Shown here: piece after piece, positions 30,446 to 41,264 of the stretch
Position numbering within the stretch: the first letter of the stretch is position 1
Layout: every line of letters begins with the position of its first letter
Source: Scalesia atractyloides
Lineage: Eukaryota > Streptophyta > Magnoliopsida > Asterales > Asteraceae
Assembly (NCBI GenBank): GCA_947069175.1
Contig: CAMTDV010000012.1
Location: 41,138,341-41,202,340, forward strand
Length of the DNA stretch: 64,000 bases
Direction of reading: 5' to 3'
Translations under genes and position numbers: made by a program
Notes under the pieces: generated by a model
The model's database searches: none
What the model was told of the DNA's origin: nothing
Seen by the model: only the letters and a program-made list of their open reading frames with translations

Positions 30446-31434
30446 TTAAGCAGCTACAGATGCATCATCAAAAGTTGGCAGATTAGAGGAGTCAAACAAT
30501 CCATCGTAGTCAAACATCCATGGAGCACCTAAAGCTCTTACTGATTCAGTGTATCTTTGAACCTTAACTTCACCCCATTCTTCAATCTTTTTCGATAAAA
30601 AATTCCACACTCTGAAAATAGGAGTAACATATCCAAGAAAGAAACCTTCAATAGCCTTTGGTCCAAACTTTCCATGTGGATCAATCAGAGTGCAAGGAGC
30701 TCCAAAAAGTTCTAAGAACGACACATCTGGTTTCCTTTTGTGTAGTAGCACAAAACATGTTTTCCCATGCCTCTTCACTGTAAGAACTCTATTCATCGTA
30801 TAACATGCAGCAGCCGCAGCCTCTCCCTAAAATTGAACAGAAAGTTCTGATTCTACTAACATATTTCTTGCGGTTTCAATTAGAGTTCTATTTTCCTCTC
30901 AGCAACACCATTTTGTTGTGGAGTGTAACAAGAACTGTACTCATGCAAAATGCCTTTAGAAGAACAGAACTCATCCATAACATGATTCTTGAATTCGGTG
31001 CCATTGTCGCTTTTGATTCTCCTTATCTTCAAATTGTATAAATTTTCGAGCAGCGTTAGGAGATTCTTGAGGATTTCAGGAACTTCACTCTTGTGTGCCA
31101 ACATATTCACCAATGAAAATCTTGAGTAGTCATCAGGAACTACTAAGCAATATGAGTCACCAAAGGTAGTCTTGTGTTTCATAGGTCCAAAGAGGTCCAT
31201 ATAAAGACGTTCCAGAGGCATATTCATCGTGTTAATCTTCTTCACAGGATGAGATTTTCTAGCTTGCTTTCCCGTTTGGCATGATACACAGACGTCTTGT
31301 AATTGAAAGTTCTTTACTGGTACACCACTCACAAGATAATTTTCACCAAATAGTTCATTTTCCTCTAGTGAATGTGTCCCATTCGTATATGCCAAGAGAT
31401 TGATTCCTTTTCGGTGGCTTTTGAGACAAAACAT
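30446..31434 (-). pseudogene. CopA integrase
   Basis: Frame 31434-30880 has CVSCQTGKQARKSH (second half of the HHCC finger), YMDLFGPMKHKTTFGDSYCL (first Asp), IRRIKSDNGTEFKN (second Asp) and YTPQQNGVAERK. The frame breaks just before the catalytic Glu region (KIEL at 30880). Frame 30796-30446 continues MNRVLTVKRHGKT, FLELFGAPCTLIDPHGKFGP and GFFLGYVTPIFRVWN, the integrase-C part, to an acidic linker start (SSNLPTFDD). Confidence 0.8.
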
Positions 31435-31846
31435 GTAACTTGTGCCGACGTGGTAATAGCTTGGCTCATGTCAAGAATATACAAGTCATTAATTTTTGGA
31501 ACCGACAGAAGAATCCATTCTTTGGGAATCTTGAAACAAGGTTTCAGCACATAACAACCGGCATCATCAAATGAACCATGAACTTCTTGTCATAAATTCG
31601 AGAAACACTTAGAAGATTGTGATCAATTTATCGAACATAATTGATCTTATCAAAGCTAACATCACCATTGGATACCATTCCTTATCCAGTGATGCATCCG
31701 CCCTTGTCTCTAGCAAAAGCAACATAGCCTCCTCTAATGCTTTTCACATCATAAAGGAGCCTTAAGTCGCCTGTCATGTGCCTTGATGCTCCATTGTCAA
31801 CAATCCAATGACTATTCAAAGTTCCTGCTGGAACACCCTGCACATT
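31435..31846 (-). pseudogene. CopA protease and GAG-pre-integrase
   Basis: Starts at the gag/pol junction. HWIVDNGASRHMTG lies at about 31812-31771: the catalytic Asp is present but the family's Asp-Ser-Gly reads Asp-Asn-Gly. Then, with frame breaks, CFKIPKEWILLSVPKINDLY and SKATEKESISWHIRMGHIH (31550-31365, first half of the HHCC finger), overlapping the integrase frame. The region 31550-31760 contains several stops. Confidence 0.7.
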
Positions 31847-31849
31847 TCA
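31838..31849 (-). other. CopA gag/pol junction
   Basis: The gag TGA (31849-31847) is followed at once by AATGTGCAG/G. Gag and protease are in the same frame here, so a single stop separates them. 39 nt from the AG to the protease Asp codon, as in CopB. Confidence 0.5.
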
Positions 31850-33760
31850 ATACCCGACCAGTTTGAGATTTGGAAACTTATCATCAAGAAATATGATTTC
31901 TATTTCTTGATGATTTGGAAACTTTATGCCGCCCACTGAAGCGTTACCGGTCTTAGGTTTCCAAGATTGTTGAAATTTACCAGAATGACTATTATTTACA
32001 TTTTTAACTACTTCTGGTTTTATCAAACTTGAAGAACTTGGTTTCCTTTCTAAAAAATCCGGTTTTAATGCTTTTTCATTTATTTTTACTTGTTTACGTC
32101 TCTGTTTTTCTTCATATTCTTTAACAATATGTTTGTGTTGTTTTGGTGATACAGATAGACGTTGGCAAGTTGGTTCAGGGGGCTTTTTCAACAAATCTAG
32201 GTTTTGCTGGGTTGGTACAATTTTTTATTATGTGGCCAAACTCTCCACATTTAAAACATGTTCTCCTGTCAACAAATTTAGGAGATCCTGTTTTATGACT
32301 AGATGTTGAACTTGTGGGTCTGGAGGTACTTGGTTCATCTTCACACCCATTTGTATGTTGAGTGTAATTTTTTTGACTGTTACGCTTCAAAATCTTGACT
32401 TTATTTACAAAATCGATATTAGACATGCTTTCAAATGTCTTGACTTTATCAGTACCAGTTGAACTCACAAATTTAACATTCTTTGATTTCTTCTTGTAGT
32501 GATCGCCTTTAGCTTCACCCTTTGGTTGTGATACCTTAGGTTTTTCAGCTTGCTTTTCTTGTTATTTTTCTTTTGAAATGGATAATGGTTGTGACTTGAT
32601 TGGATTTTTCTTTTCCAAAATTTTGGTTGTTGAATTTTCAAAAACTTGATCAATTGAGGTTGGATTCACATTTTTGATCAGAAAGTCTTTGTTTGAGTAA
32701 ATTTTCTTGTCCCCAATCAAAGTATACAACACATTATCATTTTCATCTGTAGACGCATTTGTCTTGACAGATTTCATTGGATCATTCCCTTGATTTTCAA
32801 CAGTTTTCACATTGGGAGTAGCAGAAATCTCTATCCATTTTTCTTCATCAAGAGATTGATCCTGATCGATTTTCTTTGACTCATCATCTGATGAATCATC
32901 CTCCTCTATTGTAGAAGGATTTTGATCAAAAACTGATGACGAGTTCTCTGATTTTCTTGATTCAACGGAGTAATTGTCCAGCTTAAACCCTAATCATGCT
33001 GCAAACTCTTCAGGATTAAGAGGCACAAATGGTTCAAAGCATGGCATTTCCTCTTCATCAGACAATTTGGTACAATTATGTTTAAACGGAGGTGGACACG
33101 ATTTATACCCAATGCATTTGACATCTCCCTTAAGCTTTTGAGCGTCAATGATGTGATCAAGCACATATCGGGAGTTAGAATAACTTTCCAATTTTAGCTT
33201 AATTGCGTGTTCACATTTGGCAATGGCTAACTCCTTTTTGTTTCTTCAAGGATATTAATGTAGTTATTAATTCCTTTTTGTTTGTTCAAAAATGCTTTAG
33301 TTAATTCAGAATCGCTTTTCTTAAGAGTTTCAATTACAGATTTGAATTCTTTTCGTTTCGAGTTAAAGCCAGACTTGTTGAGCCTATAGCGTTAGCCATG
33401 AATGCAGTATGACGAGAAAAGGACGCATTGTTGGCAAAGATTTTCTCCATTTCCATTGATGCAACTTCTGCTTTCGTTATCAAACCATCCTTTTACTTTT
33501 CAACTTTTCTGCCTCTTCCAGCAACTCATTGACCTCAGTATCAATTCTTTCCCTAACATCTGGATCAGATCCATAACCACCTACACTCGAGCTTTCTTCG
33601 TTAGAACTCCCATTATACCCAGAACTATCATCATCATCAGAATTGTCAATGCTGTGAACATGTTTGATCCGATTGATAATCTTGGCATAACATGTAGTTC
33701 CTCCTTGATTCTCGTTCCCAACTGTAGTGACCAATCGCGTCCTTTATCTGCTTGAACTAC
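31847..33760 (-). pseudogene. CopA gag C-terminal extension with zinc knuckle 2
   Basis: Long gag extension in at least six frames. 33734-33480 has an acidic Ser/Asp run (SIDNSDDDDSSGYNGSSNEE). 33191-32994 has YVLDHIIDAQKLKG and SCPPPFKHNCTKL (the PPP-aromatic motif shared with CopB and CopC). 32810-32465 is Lys- and Ser-rich. 32468-32175 carries the intact second knuckle CFKCGEFGHIIKNC (about 32258-32217). 32194-31847 is a basic tail with QSWKPKTGNASVGG. The helical part around 33200-33420 is degraded. Confidence 0.7.
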
Positions 33761-33825
33761 TAAAGCTCTGTTTGTGTTGTTTGAAGACCCAGACTGGTTA
33801 GAGTTGTTTGGGTTGTTAATAACAA

Positions 33826-35348
33826 CTATTCTTTGTTCATTGATAACTTGAGTTGTGTAGGATGGTTGTGATTGATTTCAGAAAGGGTTGTGATTTCCTT
33901 GTTTGCTGGGTCGAGTACATTCACGCTTGAAGTGACCTTTTCACCACAGTTGAAGCAAGTCACAATATCTTTATCAAAACCATATTTCGTATCCTTCTTG
34001 CTTTCCAAACTTGTTCTCCGGTTCTGCTCATGTAATCCTTAGCTCTTCTGACCGCGCTTGCAAATGGCCATTTAATATCCATCAACTCCATCTCATCTCT
34101 GTCTATTTGTTGATAGTCTTCATTAGTCAAATTGATGTTTCCAATTTGACTAGCGACTAGTCGACAGTAAGCACTAACCATAGTGTTCAGAAGTTCCATA
34201 TGTTCCCGAGCAACTTCTACACTGACCTTGGAAAGAGGTGATGTATCAAGTCTGACGGTATTAGGATTTGTTTGTTGAAAGTTGTTACCGTAGAAAGCTT
34301 ATTGTGGAACTTGAGGTGTAACAACTTGAGGTTGTGGTAGAAAGGCTTTAGGATCAAATACTTGACCATAGGTTTGAGTACTTGAGCCAGCAGATTGATC
34401 TGTTTGAACTGCTGGTGGTAGAAAGAGGTTAACATTTGATACAAACGCGGTTTGAAGTTTTGGTTGCTGAGTTGTACTAACACCTGTGTTAATACCTCCA
34501 AAGTACATCTCAGGGTTTTGTGGAACGGAAACCCTTTTTGCTTTCTTGATTTCTTCTTCATTATTGTTCTTCAGCTTCTGAAAAAATTATAAATACTAAT
34601 CATATCCAAAACACCTGTATGTGTTAGTAAGTCAATAAATTGACTCCATTTTGGTGGTAAGGCGTCAGCAAAATGCATCACAATTTCTTGTGGAGATGCT
34701 AACACTTTGTATGAATACATTTCACTAAGAAAATGGTAGAAACGTGTTGTCATATAGTTCAGTGTTCATTCTCCATTAACACGAAACCTTCAAACTCTTT
34801 CTTCAGCAGATCATGTCGTATTTTCTGGTTGCAGCATTTTCTTCTCCTCTTGCTTCCAAAGTATCCCACAAATTTTTGGTGGTGGTACAATACACAAACT
34901 GATGATAAATATCCTTAGGAAGTGCTTGTGTAAGGATAACAAACGCCTTCTTCTCTAGATCATAGGCCTTTTTATCGTTTTCATCTAAATTGGCTAAGGA
35001 GGTTGGATTTGATCCTGCTTCTTCGAGAGATTCCTTGTATGGTGTAGTAAAACATGTCCATAATTCTGTATTTTGACCGAGAACATATGTATGGAAACGA
35101 CTTTTCCATGAAGGATAATCATTCATATGTTTTAGTTTTGGTGGACGGTTATTACTTCCTGTTTCACTCTCGCTTATAAGAAGAGTCTAAGTGCTCTGAT
35201 TTTGATTTGCTACACACGCCCATTGATTTGCGGTAATCATGGCTGTGTATTGAGGCATTAGTGATTTCACCCATGAGGTTGCGGAGCTTTGTGATGAGTC
35301 TTGATTTGTGCTTGAACCACTCCCCCAATCCCAAGGATTAGTACCCAT
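33826..35348 (-). pseudogene. CopA gag N-terminal part with broken zinc knuckle 1
   Basis: Start at MGTNPWDWGSGSSTNQ (35348). A stop at 35189 interrupts the frame before MNDYPSWKSRFHTYVLGQN (35126-34803), a UBN2-type gag domain with KNLWDTLEARGEENAATRK. Frame 34753-34571 continues FADALPPKWSQFIDLL. A Gln/Pro-rich stretch follows (34508-34299), then EDYQQIDRDEMELMDIKW (34199-33960). The knuckle begins CFNCGEK at about 33960, but a one-base deletion after it removes the His and last Cys from the frame. Protein would be the particle shell. Confidence 0.75.
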
Positions 35349-36128
35349 TATATGTTCTTGTTTATGAAAATTAAAAGGTTTACAGATTAATTTTGAAAAT
35401 AAGATTCTCCTTTTAAAGTTCACAATTTTTTTAAAACCACAAAGCTTTAAAAAACTGAAATACGAAAAACAGATCAAAGAAGCTTGTTCTTCGCACGAAT
35501 CAGTGATTCGTACGAGTCACACTTCTTCGTACGAACCAGGTTGTTCGTACGGATGACACACTTTCATGCGAGCAATCTGTGCTTCGTGTGAACAAGGTCC
35601 TTCGTGCGGATGACTTGGTCTTTCGCACGAACAGTCTTGTTTTTGTGGGATGGGTTATTCGCACGGATGTTTTTTGCAGAGAGGAATCTTTTTGTAGGGT
35701 TGGTTGGTGAAAATTTCCTTTTCTAACACAGACTTGTTTTCGAAAGTGGTCAGTTGTCTACAGAATTTTGGGTAAAAAGACAAACATTCCATATAAGCTT
35801 TTCAGTCAAAACAGTCAAGTCAGAATGTCCAGAGATTCGATCAACCCTACAAGAATATTCCGGTGAGTTTTCCGGCAGTGTTTCTCCTAAAGATATGTCC
35901 AACAGAATTTTGATAGAAAATTTTAAGCAAAACCAGATCCTAACACGTCTCCATGTATTCTAACAAGGTTTTTATGAAAATATTCTGGATACAAGAAGTT
36001 TTGAGTTTTAAGTTGGTTATCTTTTAAAAATTAAGTTTCCTGTTGAAAGTTCAAGAACACTTCCTGAAACCTCACAACTAGCTCAGACACAACACTAAGC
36101 TTGGTTTCAAACAAGGAAGATAGCCAAA
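35349..36128 (-). promoter_or_regulatory. CopA gag leader with TCGTACGA-type words
   Basis: Untranslated leader between PBS and gag. 35485-35665 has about nine words: ATTCGTACGAGTC, CTTCGTACGAACC, GTTCGTACGGA and TTCGCACGAA variants, 15-25 bp apart. 35666-36128 is non-coding with no other feature I can name. Confidence 0.65.
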
Positions 36129-36140
36129 GCTCTGATACCA
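36129..36140 (-). other. CopA primer-binding site
   Basis: TGGTATCAGAGC on the minus strand, two bases from the 5' LTR. Confidence 0.93.
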
Positions 36141-36142
36141 CT

Positions 36143-36861
36143 TGTAGGTCCACTTGGAAGATCAAGATTAACCTACTTCCCTGTTTATGTAACACACATA
36201 CGAGTGCGGAATCCACGTAAGTATGCAAACCAAAGCAAAGTAAGAAACACAAGATAACCAAAGATTCAATATCTTGATTAACACAAGAGAACTAGTACAA
36301 ACACATACAAACAATGTTCATACAGACTCAGGAAATACTCTTGGTGTTCTTGTGTTTCAGTGTCTCTCTCTAGTGTCTAACTTGTCCACCTTTCACTGAG
36401 AAGTGGATATCTGTTTATATAGAGTCCACACCTAGCAACAGTACGAATAACGTTGCTGGTCGTACGAAACACCATAAGTCACGAAGAACATTCTCCAAAA
36501 GGTGGCTCGTACAAACATAAACTGGCTCGTACGAATCACGCAAGATACTTGTTGTGATGAGCCCACTCGTATGACTAAAGAGTCACTCGTACGCATGGTG
36601 AGTGGCTCGTACGAAGTACTTCTCACTCGTATTGAAGTGTTCTCCGGAGAACGTGCCAACAGACATGACGTACACAAGACTCAATAGTATGCATACATGC
36701 AACTGTTTTACAACACAGACAAACTAATTGTCGTACTAAATCAAGATAGGAGGATATCTTGGTTTGGTCGACACGACCAAACTAAACAGACACATTAAAC
36801 AAAAACCATGCAATTACAAACGTAACTAAGAATAAACGACAGACACAAAAGTGTACCAATA
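36143..36861 (-). repeat. CopA 5' LTR
   Basis: 719 bp. On the minus strand it ends GGACCTACA at 36143. The outer end reads TATTGGTACAC, where the other LTR has TGTTGATATAC, so the terminal TG is mutated to TA. TCGTACGA-type words at 36635-36435 lie upstream of the TATA box CTATATAAAC (36421-36412). Confidence 0.9.
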
Positions 36862-37700
36862 ATATCCCACCGAGGAAGGCTTTTCATGTCTAATCCATTC
36901 TTGAAGTATTGGATGACCCCACCACGTCTCTTCACGATGAACATCCCTTTTAAATTGTAGTACTTCCAGCTGATTATCTTGTCAGTGGCTTCTGTCTTTT
37001 CAATAGTGACTACTAGATAAAAATCTAGAAGCTTTTCTCTTTCCTTTTTAAACCATTCAGGATGTTGCCGAGTCACTTCATCACCTTCTTCCGTTTCATA
37101 CAGAACCTCTTCCTTTAATCCCCATTCAACAAACCATGCCGGCATTTTATCCTGATCCACTTCCTCTTCCTCACTTTCATCATCTTCATTAACGTTTACC
37201 GCCGATTCTAATCATCTTTTCTTTTTCTCAGCTTCTTTGGATTTTCGTTTATTTTACTCTACCTTAAACTTCTCATAGTCGAAGATGTCATCTTGTTGAA
37301 ATTCTACAAATCTTGTTTGTTCAGTCACATAAGCATGAAGCTCCTTGTTTTTCTTTCTCTACTCTCCTAGCTTTTCACGTAGCACATTTCTATCGTTCGC
37401 TTCTTGTTCTTCATTAACTTGTTTTTCCTGCCTCTCTCAAGCTTTTCGCACACCGTCTCTGTACTTCTTGTTTCGAACTGTTGCCGTGGTTCTCTTGACT
37501 TTGTTGACAGTCGTGACTTTTGCTGTTTTCTAGAATTCTTCGACATAAATGCTATCTATAGTTGGATCTGCTTGGACAGCGTAACTGATCTTCCTTAAGT
37601 TTATCTAGTCTGCCACATCTTCAAAATCTTTCGGCGGTGGCTGTATTTTGCATGGTTGATTGTGCTTTCGTGTTTTATCACAGATTATCTCTTTCACCAT
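36862..37700 (-). pseudogene. CopD aORF, cut by the CopA insertion
   Basis: Start at ATG 37700, two bases after GTTTTCAG (37703). The N-terminal part has ISYAVQADPTID and SIYVEEF, the counterpart of YALRANPVIYRDLVHSF in CopB, but stops follow and the PRF-hallmark segment is deleted. A Lys/Glu-rich coil follows (about 37500-37200). Frame 37160-36862 is open and holds the C-domain start: MPAWFVEWGLKEEV, then TDKIISWKYYNLKGMFIVKR and MKSLPRWDI, matching DIKSLPYWDI of CopC. CopA is inserted exactly after this WDI. The remainder is outside the window. Confidence 0.7.
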
Positions 37701-37702
37701 TT

Positions 37703-38379
37703 CTGAAAACACGGAAATAAGCCAAGTGAGATATGGGTTTCGAAATATACCAATTAGTTGGTTAAAATATTTACAGAATATTTACAAACTATTTACGCTG
37801 ACAAAATGACTTAAAAACACTGAATGGAATAGTGTTGATTAGGTTTAATACACAGTTGACACGGATATATAAGTCAACTAACAGATTAAAACACTGAACA
37901 TTATGCTTGTGATTTTGATTCTGTTTTAGACAATTACGGTGGTATCAGGTCGCGTATTTAAGTTTTATTTCAAGACAACAGTTAGTGTAGATGTTCATCT
38001 TCGTTGAATGACCGGCGTATTAATCAACTACGTCGGTTGCTCGAACTCGTGTTCAAGACTTAAATCCACTACCCGTTGATATGTGATTAATACGCTGCCT
38101 TCAATGTAAGTACGCCACATTCAAATTAAATTCTCTGGATTCAATGTTTCTTCATAAACCCTTTCAAAACCCTTGAAACCCGATTCAAACAATGCCATTG
38201 AATGTCTTTGCTCTGTACATGTTTTCTATGATATGGGCATTCAACAATCGATTCGTAAACATGAAAAACATACCAATATCAGATGCCAAGTTAATCGGCT
38301 TTTGAGATTTGAAGTTGTTTTTGTTAATTGTTTGAAGGTGAGGATTTAAGGAGAAGAATGAAACCATTCAAATAAAACT

Positions 38380-38433
<54 letters not shown>

Positions 38434-38456
38434 ATAAAAATATCTTGTATTTATCA
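37703..38456 (-). promoter_or_regulatory. CopD internal promoter and leader intron of the aORF
   Basis: Minus strand: an AT-repeat/TATA tract (38429-38384), a 5' splice-site-like TTG/GTATGT (38274/38273), words of the type ATTAATACGCTGCCTTCAA, GTATTAATCAAC and TTTACGCTGA (read on plus, 38135-37785), then the acceptor GTTTTCAG (37703). The predicted intron is 571 nt. The same words occur in the CopD leader and CopF LTR. Another TATA-like site is at about 37865. Confidence 0.45.
38384..38429. repeat. (TA)n microsatellite
   Basis: About 46 bp of alternating TA, 28 bp from the CopC insertion point. Confidence 0.95.
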
Positions 38457-38911
38457 TGTTGGTACGTAATGTCTATTGCCGACGTCTAGGATGTGTTGAT
38501 TGTATATATATAGGGCTTAGAACGTCAGTTTGTAAATGATAATGTATGATTATTTGTTTAGTAGATGACTCGTACGAGTGAGTCACATGGCTCGTACGAG
38601 GGACACTTTGTCACTCGTACGAGGCAACCACTTGCACGAGTCACACACTTTGTTACACGCTCTCCTGTGCGAGTCATGTCGACCTACAAATAGAGGAGTG
38701 TTGTGTCAGAGTTAGTAATCCTGTTGGTGTAGCGAAGCCCTGCTGAACTGTCTTGCACTGTACTTTGTTCACGTCTATCAATATAGTAAAGGTATTTAAG
38801 CAGTAAATCTAGCTTGTTTGTTTGTCAACCTCACTAACAATGAATTCCACCTCTGATAGTTGAGTCGGATCAGGTCCAGTGCTCATCGAAGGAGCCGATC
38901 CCCCATTCACA
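38457..38911 (+). repeat. CopC 5' LTR
   Basis: 455 bp, TGTTGGTACG to CCCATTCACA. TCGTACGA words at 38566-38670 (GACTCGTACGAGTG, GGCTCGTACGAGG, CACTCGTACGAGG), a TATA-like CTACAAATAGAG (38684-38695), and an AAAG/GTATTTA splice-donor-like site near 38792. Confidence 0.93.
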
Positions 38912-38913
38912 AG

Positions 38914-38925
38914 TGGTATCAGAGC
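38914..38925 (+). other. CopC primer-binding site
   Basis: TGGTATCAGAGC two bases after the LTR. Confidence 0.95.
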
Positions 38926-39511
38926 CTTGAGGCCTGATCTGCTAACAAACATCAAGTTTCTACCAACAGTTTCAGATTCAGATTGAACATTGGAGCTTTC
39001 TACTTCTACACTTTCCCATACTGATCTTGGAATTGGACGAATTTATGGACAAAATTGACTAGGATTCTAGGATATCACGTCAAAATCAATTCTAATCAAT
39101 ACTTGACAATTTCAGATCTAAAATTGAACTTAATCATGTAAAAATTGGTAAAATTCATCTGTTTGGTGACCTAAGTTGTTCCGTACGGGGAGAAAGACCA
39201 CTCGCACAAAAAACTGTCCGTACAATTTAAGTCATCCGTACGAACAAGCAAACAGAAGTTCTTAAAATTTACAAGTTAAAAGTTGAAATTGTGATTCGCA
39301 CGAGGTACTCATTTGTACGAGGCTATTCACTCGTACAAAGCAAACATTTTCACCCGTACGAACATCTTGTTTGCACAAGTATATACTTTGTGCCAATCAT
39401 CTCATTCGCACGAATCTCTATGTTGTACGAATTAAACTTGGTCGCACAAAGAAATTTTTATCATTCTAATCAGTTTTTCGAAAGTGTGTTTCTAAAAATC
39501 TTTGCAGAAAA
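38926..39511 (+). promoter_or_regulatory. CopC gag leader with TCGTACGA-type words and acceptor-like site
   Basis: 39178-39450 holds about twelve degenerate words (ATTCGCACGAGG, ACTCGTACAAAG, CCCGTACGAAC and others). CTTTGCAG lies at about 39501-39508, four bases before the gag ATG (39512), so the gag mRNA may also be spliced from the LTR. Such an mRNA would lack the PBS. Confidence 0.5.
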
Positions 39512-41040
39512 ATGTCAGAAGAGTTTTATAACGCATTTGCTACATCAGTGGTCACAACTACTGCAACTCAAAACATGAACCTCAAGAATGAGATGGGTAC
39601 GATGACGAAGCCGCCAAAGTTGATGAACCTTGAGGAATTTGATAGTTGGAGCGAACGTTTCATGAATTGGGTTCAGGCTAACCATTTTACATGCTGGTTT
39701 TCCATTAAAGAAAAGTATCAATCTCCTGTTGGAGAAAACGGTCTCGAGAAGACATTGGCTCAACTTTCGGATTTTGAAACACAGAAGTTCATCAATGAGA
39801 AGAAAATAATGAAATTTTTACAACAATCCATCAAGAAGATATATTAGGGCTGTTGCGACATGATGATGACGCACAATCATTATGGAATGCTCTTCGATTG
39901 AAATTCCAGTGAAGCGCACAGTTGCATAAAGGGAAGTGAGCGTTGTTGAGTAAAGAATTTGACATCTTTACTTTGATTAAAGGAGAGATAGTAAAACAAC
40001 TGATTGAAAGATACTTATCTGGTTGTGCAAATGAAGCGAACTGGAATCATAAAGACGAATGAAGAATTAGTTGATAAACTTGCAGATTCCTTACCACAAG
40101 GTGAATGATCTACCTATCTGACCATTTTGAAGAATGGAACTGAATATGGTAATTTCTCATTACCACGATTCATTGAAAGATTGGAGGGACACAAACTTGA
40201 GATGTAGAAAATGGCGAAGAATAAAGGCGCCCAAATGCAACAAGACGTTAATCTATATTACAAAGGAAGTTCTGCTGCTCAGATACAGTCTCCAAAGATC
40301 CAAACGGCCTTCAGCGCTTACAACACACTGAGCCCACTGTCAAATCAACACAGTGGCTTTCAATCATTTGCTACGGTCAACCCAAAGACGTCTTCAAGCC
40401 CACCGTCATCACATGGATCGAGCACTCCCCAGATCAACAAGAACAGTCAATCTCATCCTACTCAAAGGGTTTCACGGTGCAATATCACTGTTGATTTCCA
40501 AAACACACAAAACTTTGACGAGAAGACCGCCAAGCAACATATGTCATTATTAGCTTCGATTCTTGAATCTTATGATAGTTTTGTAGCGTGCAAAATTGGA
40601 AATTCAGAGATGACCAGAGAGGACTATGATTAGATAGATCCAATCGAGATGGAGTTGATCGACATCAAATGGTGTATGGCATCTATTGTTAGACGAGCAC
40701 AACACTTCATGGATATCATTGGAAAAGAAAACTTGGGAGGATTGGATGGAAAACTTGGTTTCGACAAGTCGAAAGTTACATGTTTCAAGTGTCGGGAGAA
40801 GGGGCGTTTTGAACACAAATGTCCAAACAGTGAAGCTCAGGGTAATCAAAACCCGTTTGCCGACGACTACTATAAGAAGGCCATCTATCATCGTCCTCAG
40901 CCAAGAACCAGAATGTTGCAAATCGAAGATAGACAGCCAGAAACCAAAGACAAAGCGCTTGTCGTGACTCAAGAAGACGAAGGCTTTAACTGGAACAAGT
41001 ACATTTTCAAGAATGAGAGCTTGGCATTGGTTGCAGAATA
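39512..41040 (+). pseudogene. CopC gag N-terminal part with altered zinc knuckle 1
   Basis: Starts MSEEFYNAFATSVVTT, then PPKLMNLEEFDSWSERFMNW, a UBN2-type gag. It stops at 39845. Several frames follow (about 39850-40200), then 40211-40633 with TAKQHMSLLASILESYDSF and, after a TAG at 40631, EMELIDIKWCMASIVRRAQ. Knuckle 1 at 40781-40822 reads CFKCREKGRFEHKC: the His ligand is replaced by Arg. The same position is degraded in CopA and CopD. Confidence 0.75.
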
Positions 41041-41264
41041 ATCGAGGAACCTAAAGAAGAATCAGAGGTATCTTTTGACGAGGCTCCTGAAGAAGATTAT
41101 TATCACACATCGTCAGAAGAGGAGGAACTTTTAAACAATGCTTTTAAACATCTCCTGCCTAATGATATTTTGAAACTTTTGCAGGTTACTTTGAACCAAG
41201 CCATCGATCATTTTGTGAAGAAAGAAGAAGCTTAGAAGTTGAAACAAAGAAAGTTGATGAAGAG

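Larger units (their letters stand above)
1..36861 (-). mobile_element. CopA: Ty1/copia retrotransposon, 3' end off the left edge
   Basis: Minus-strand copia element. Reading down from the right it has a 5' LTR (36143-36861), a PBS complementary to initiator tRNA-Met (36129-36140), gag, protease, integrase, RT, RNase H, a long spacer, an aORF pseudogene, a polypurine tract (11328-11340) and a 3' LTR (11327 down to beyond base 1). Two later insertions split it: CopB (14281-27207) in the spacer and LT (348-11009) in the 3' LTR. Without them CopA would be about 13 kb. Every pol frame is broken, so it is not autonomous. It sits inside the aORF of CopD, with the coding sequence interrupted at 36862. 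Gene order and the long two-knuckle gag point to a SIRE/Maximus-type lineage; the lineage name is inference. Confidence 0.9.

Noticed and set aside
37940..37965. TGGTATCAGG resembling a plus-strand primer-binding site
   Set aside because: It lies in CopD's spacer with no LTR end beside it, and the match stops short of TGGTATCAGAGC.
38384..38429. (TA)n as an origin or special structure
   Set aside because: An ordinary microsatellite. Its only noted relevance is as a possible TATA region of the CopD internal promoter.
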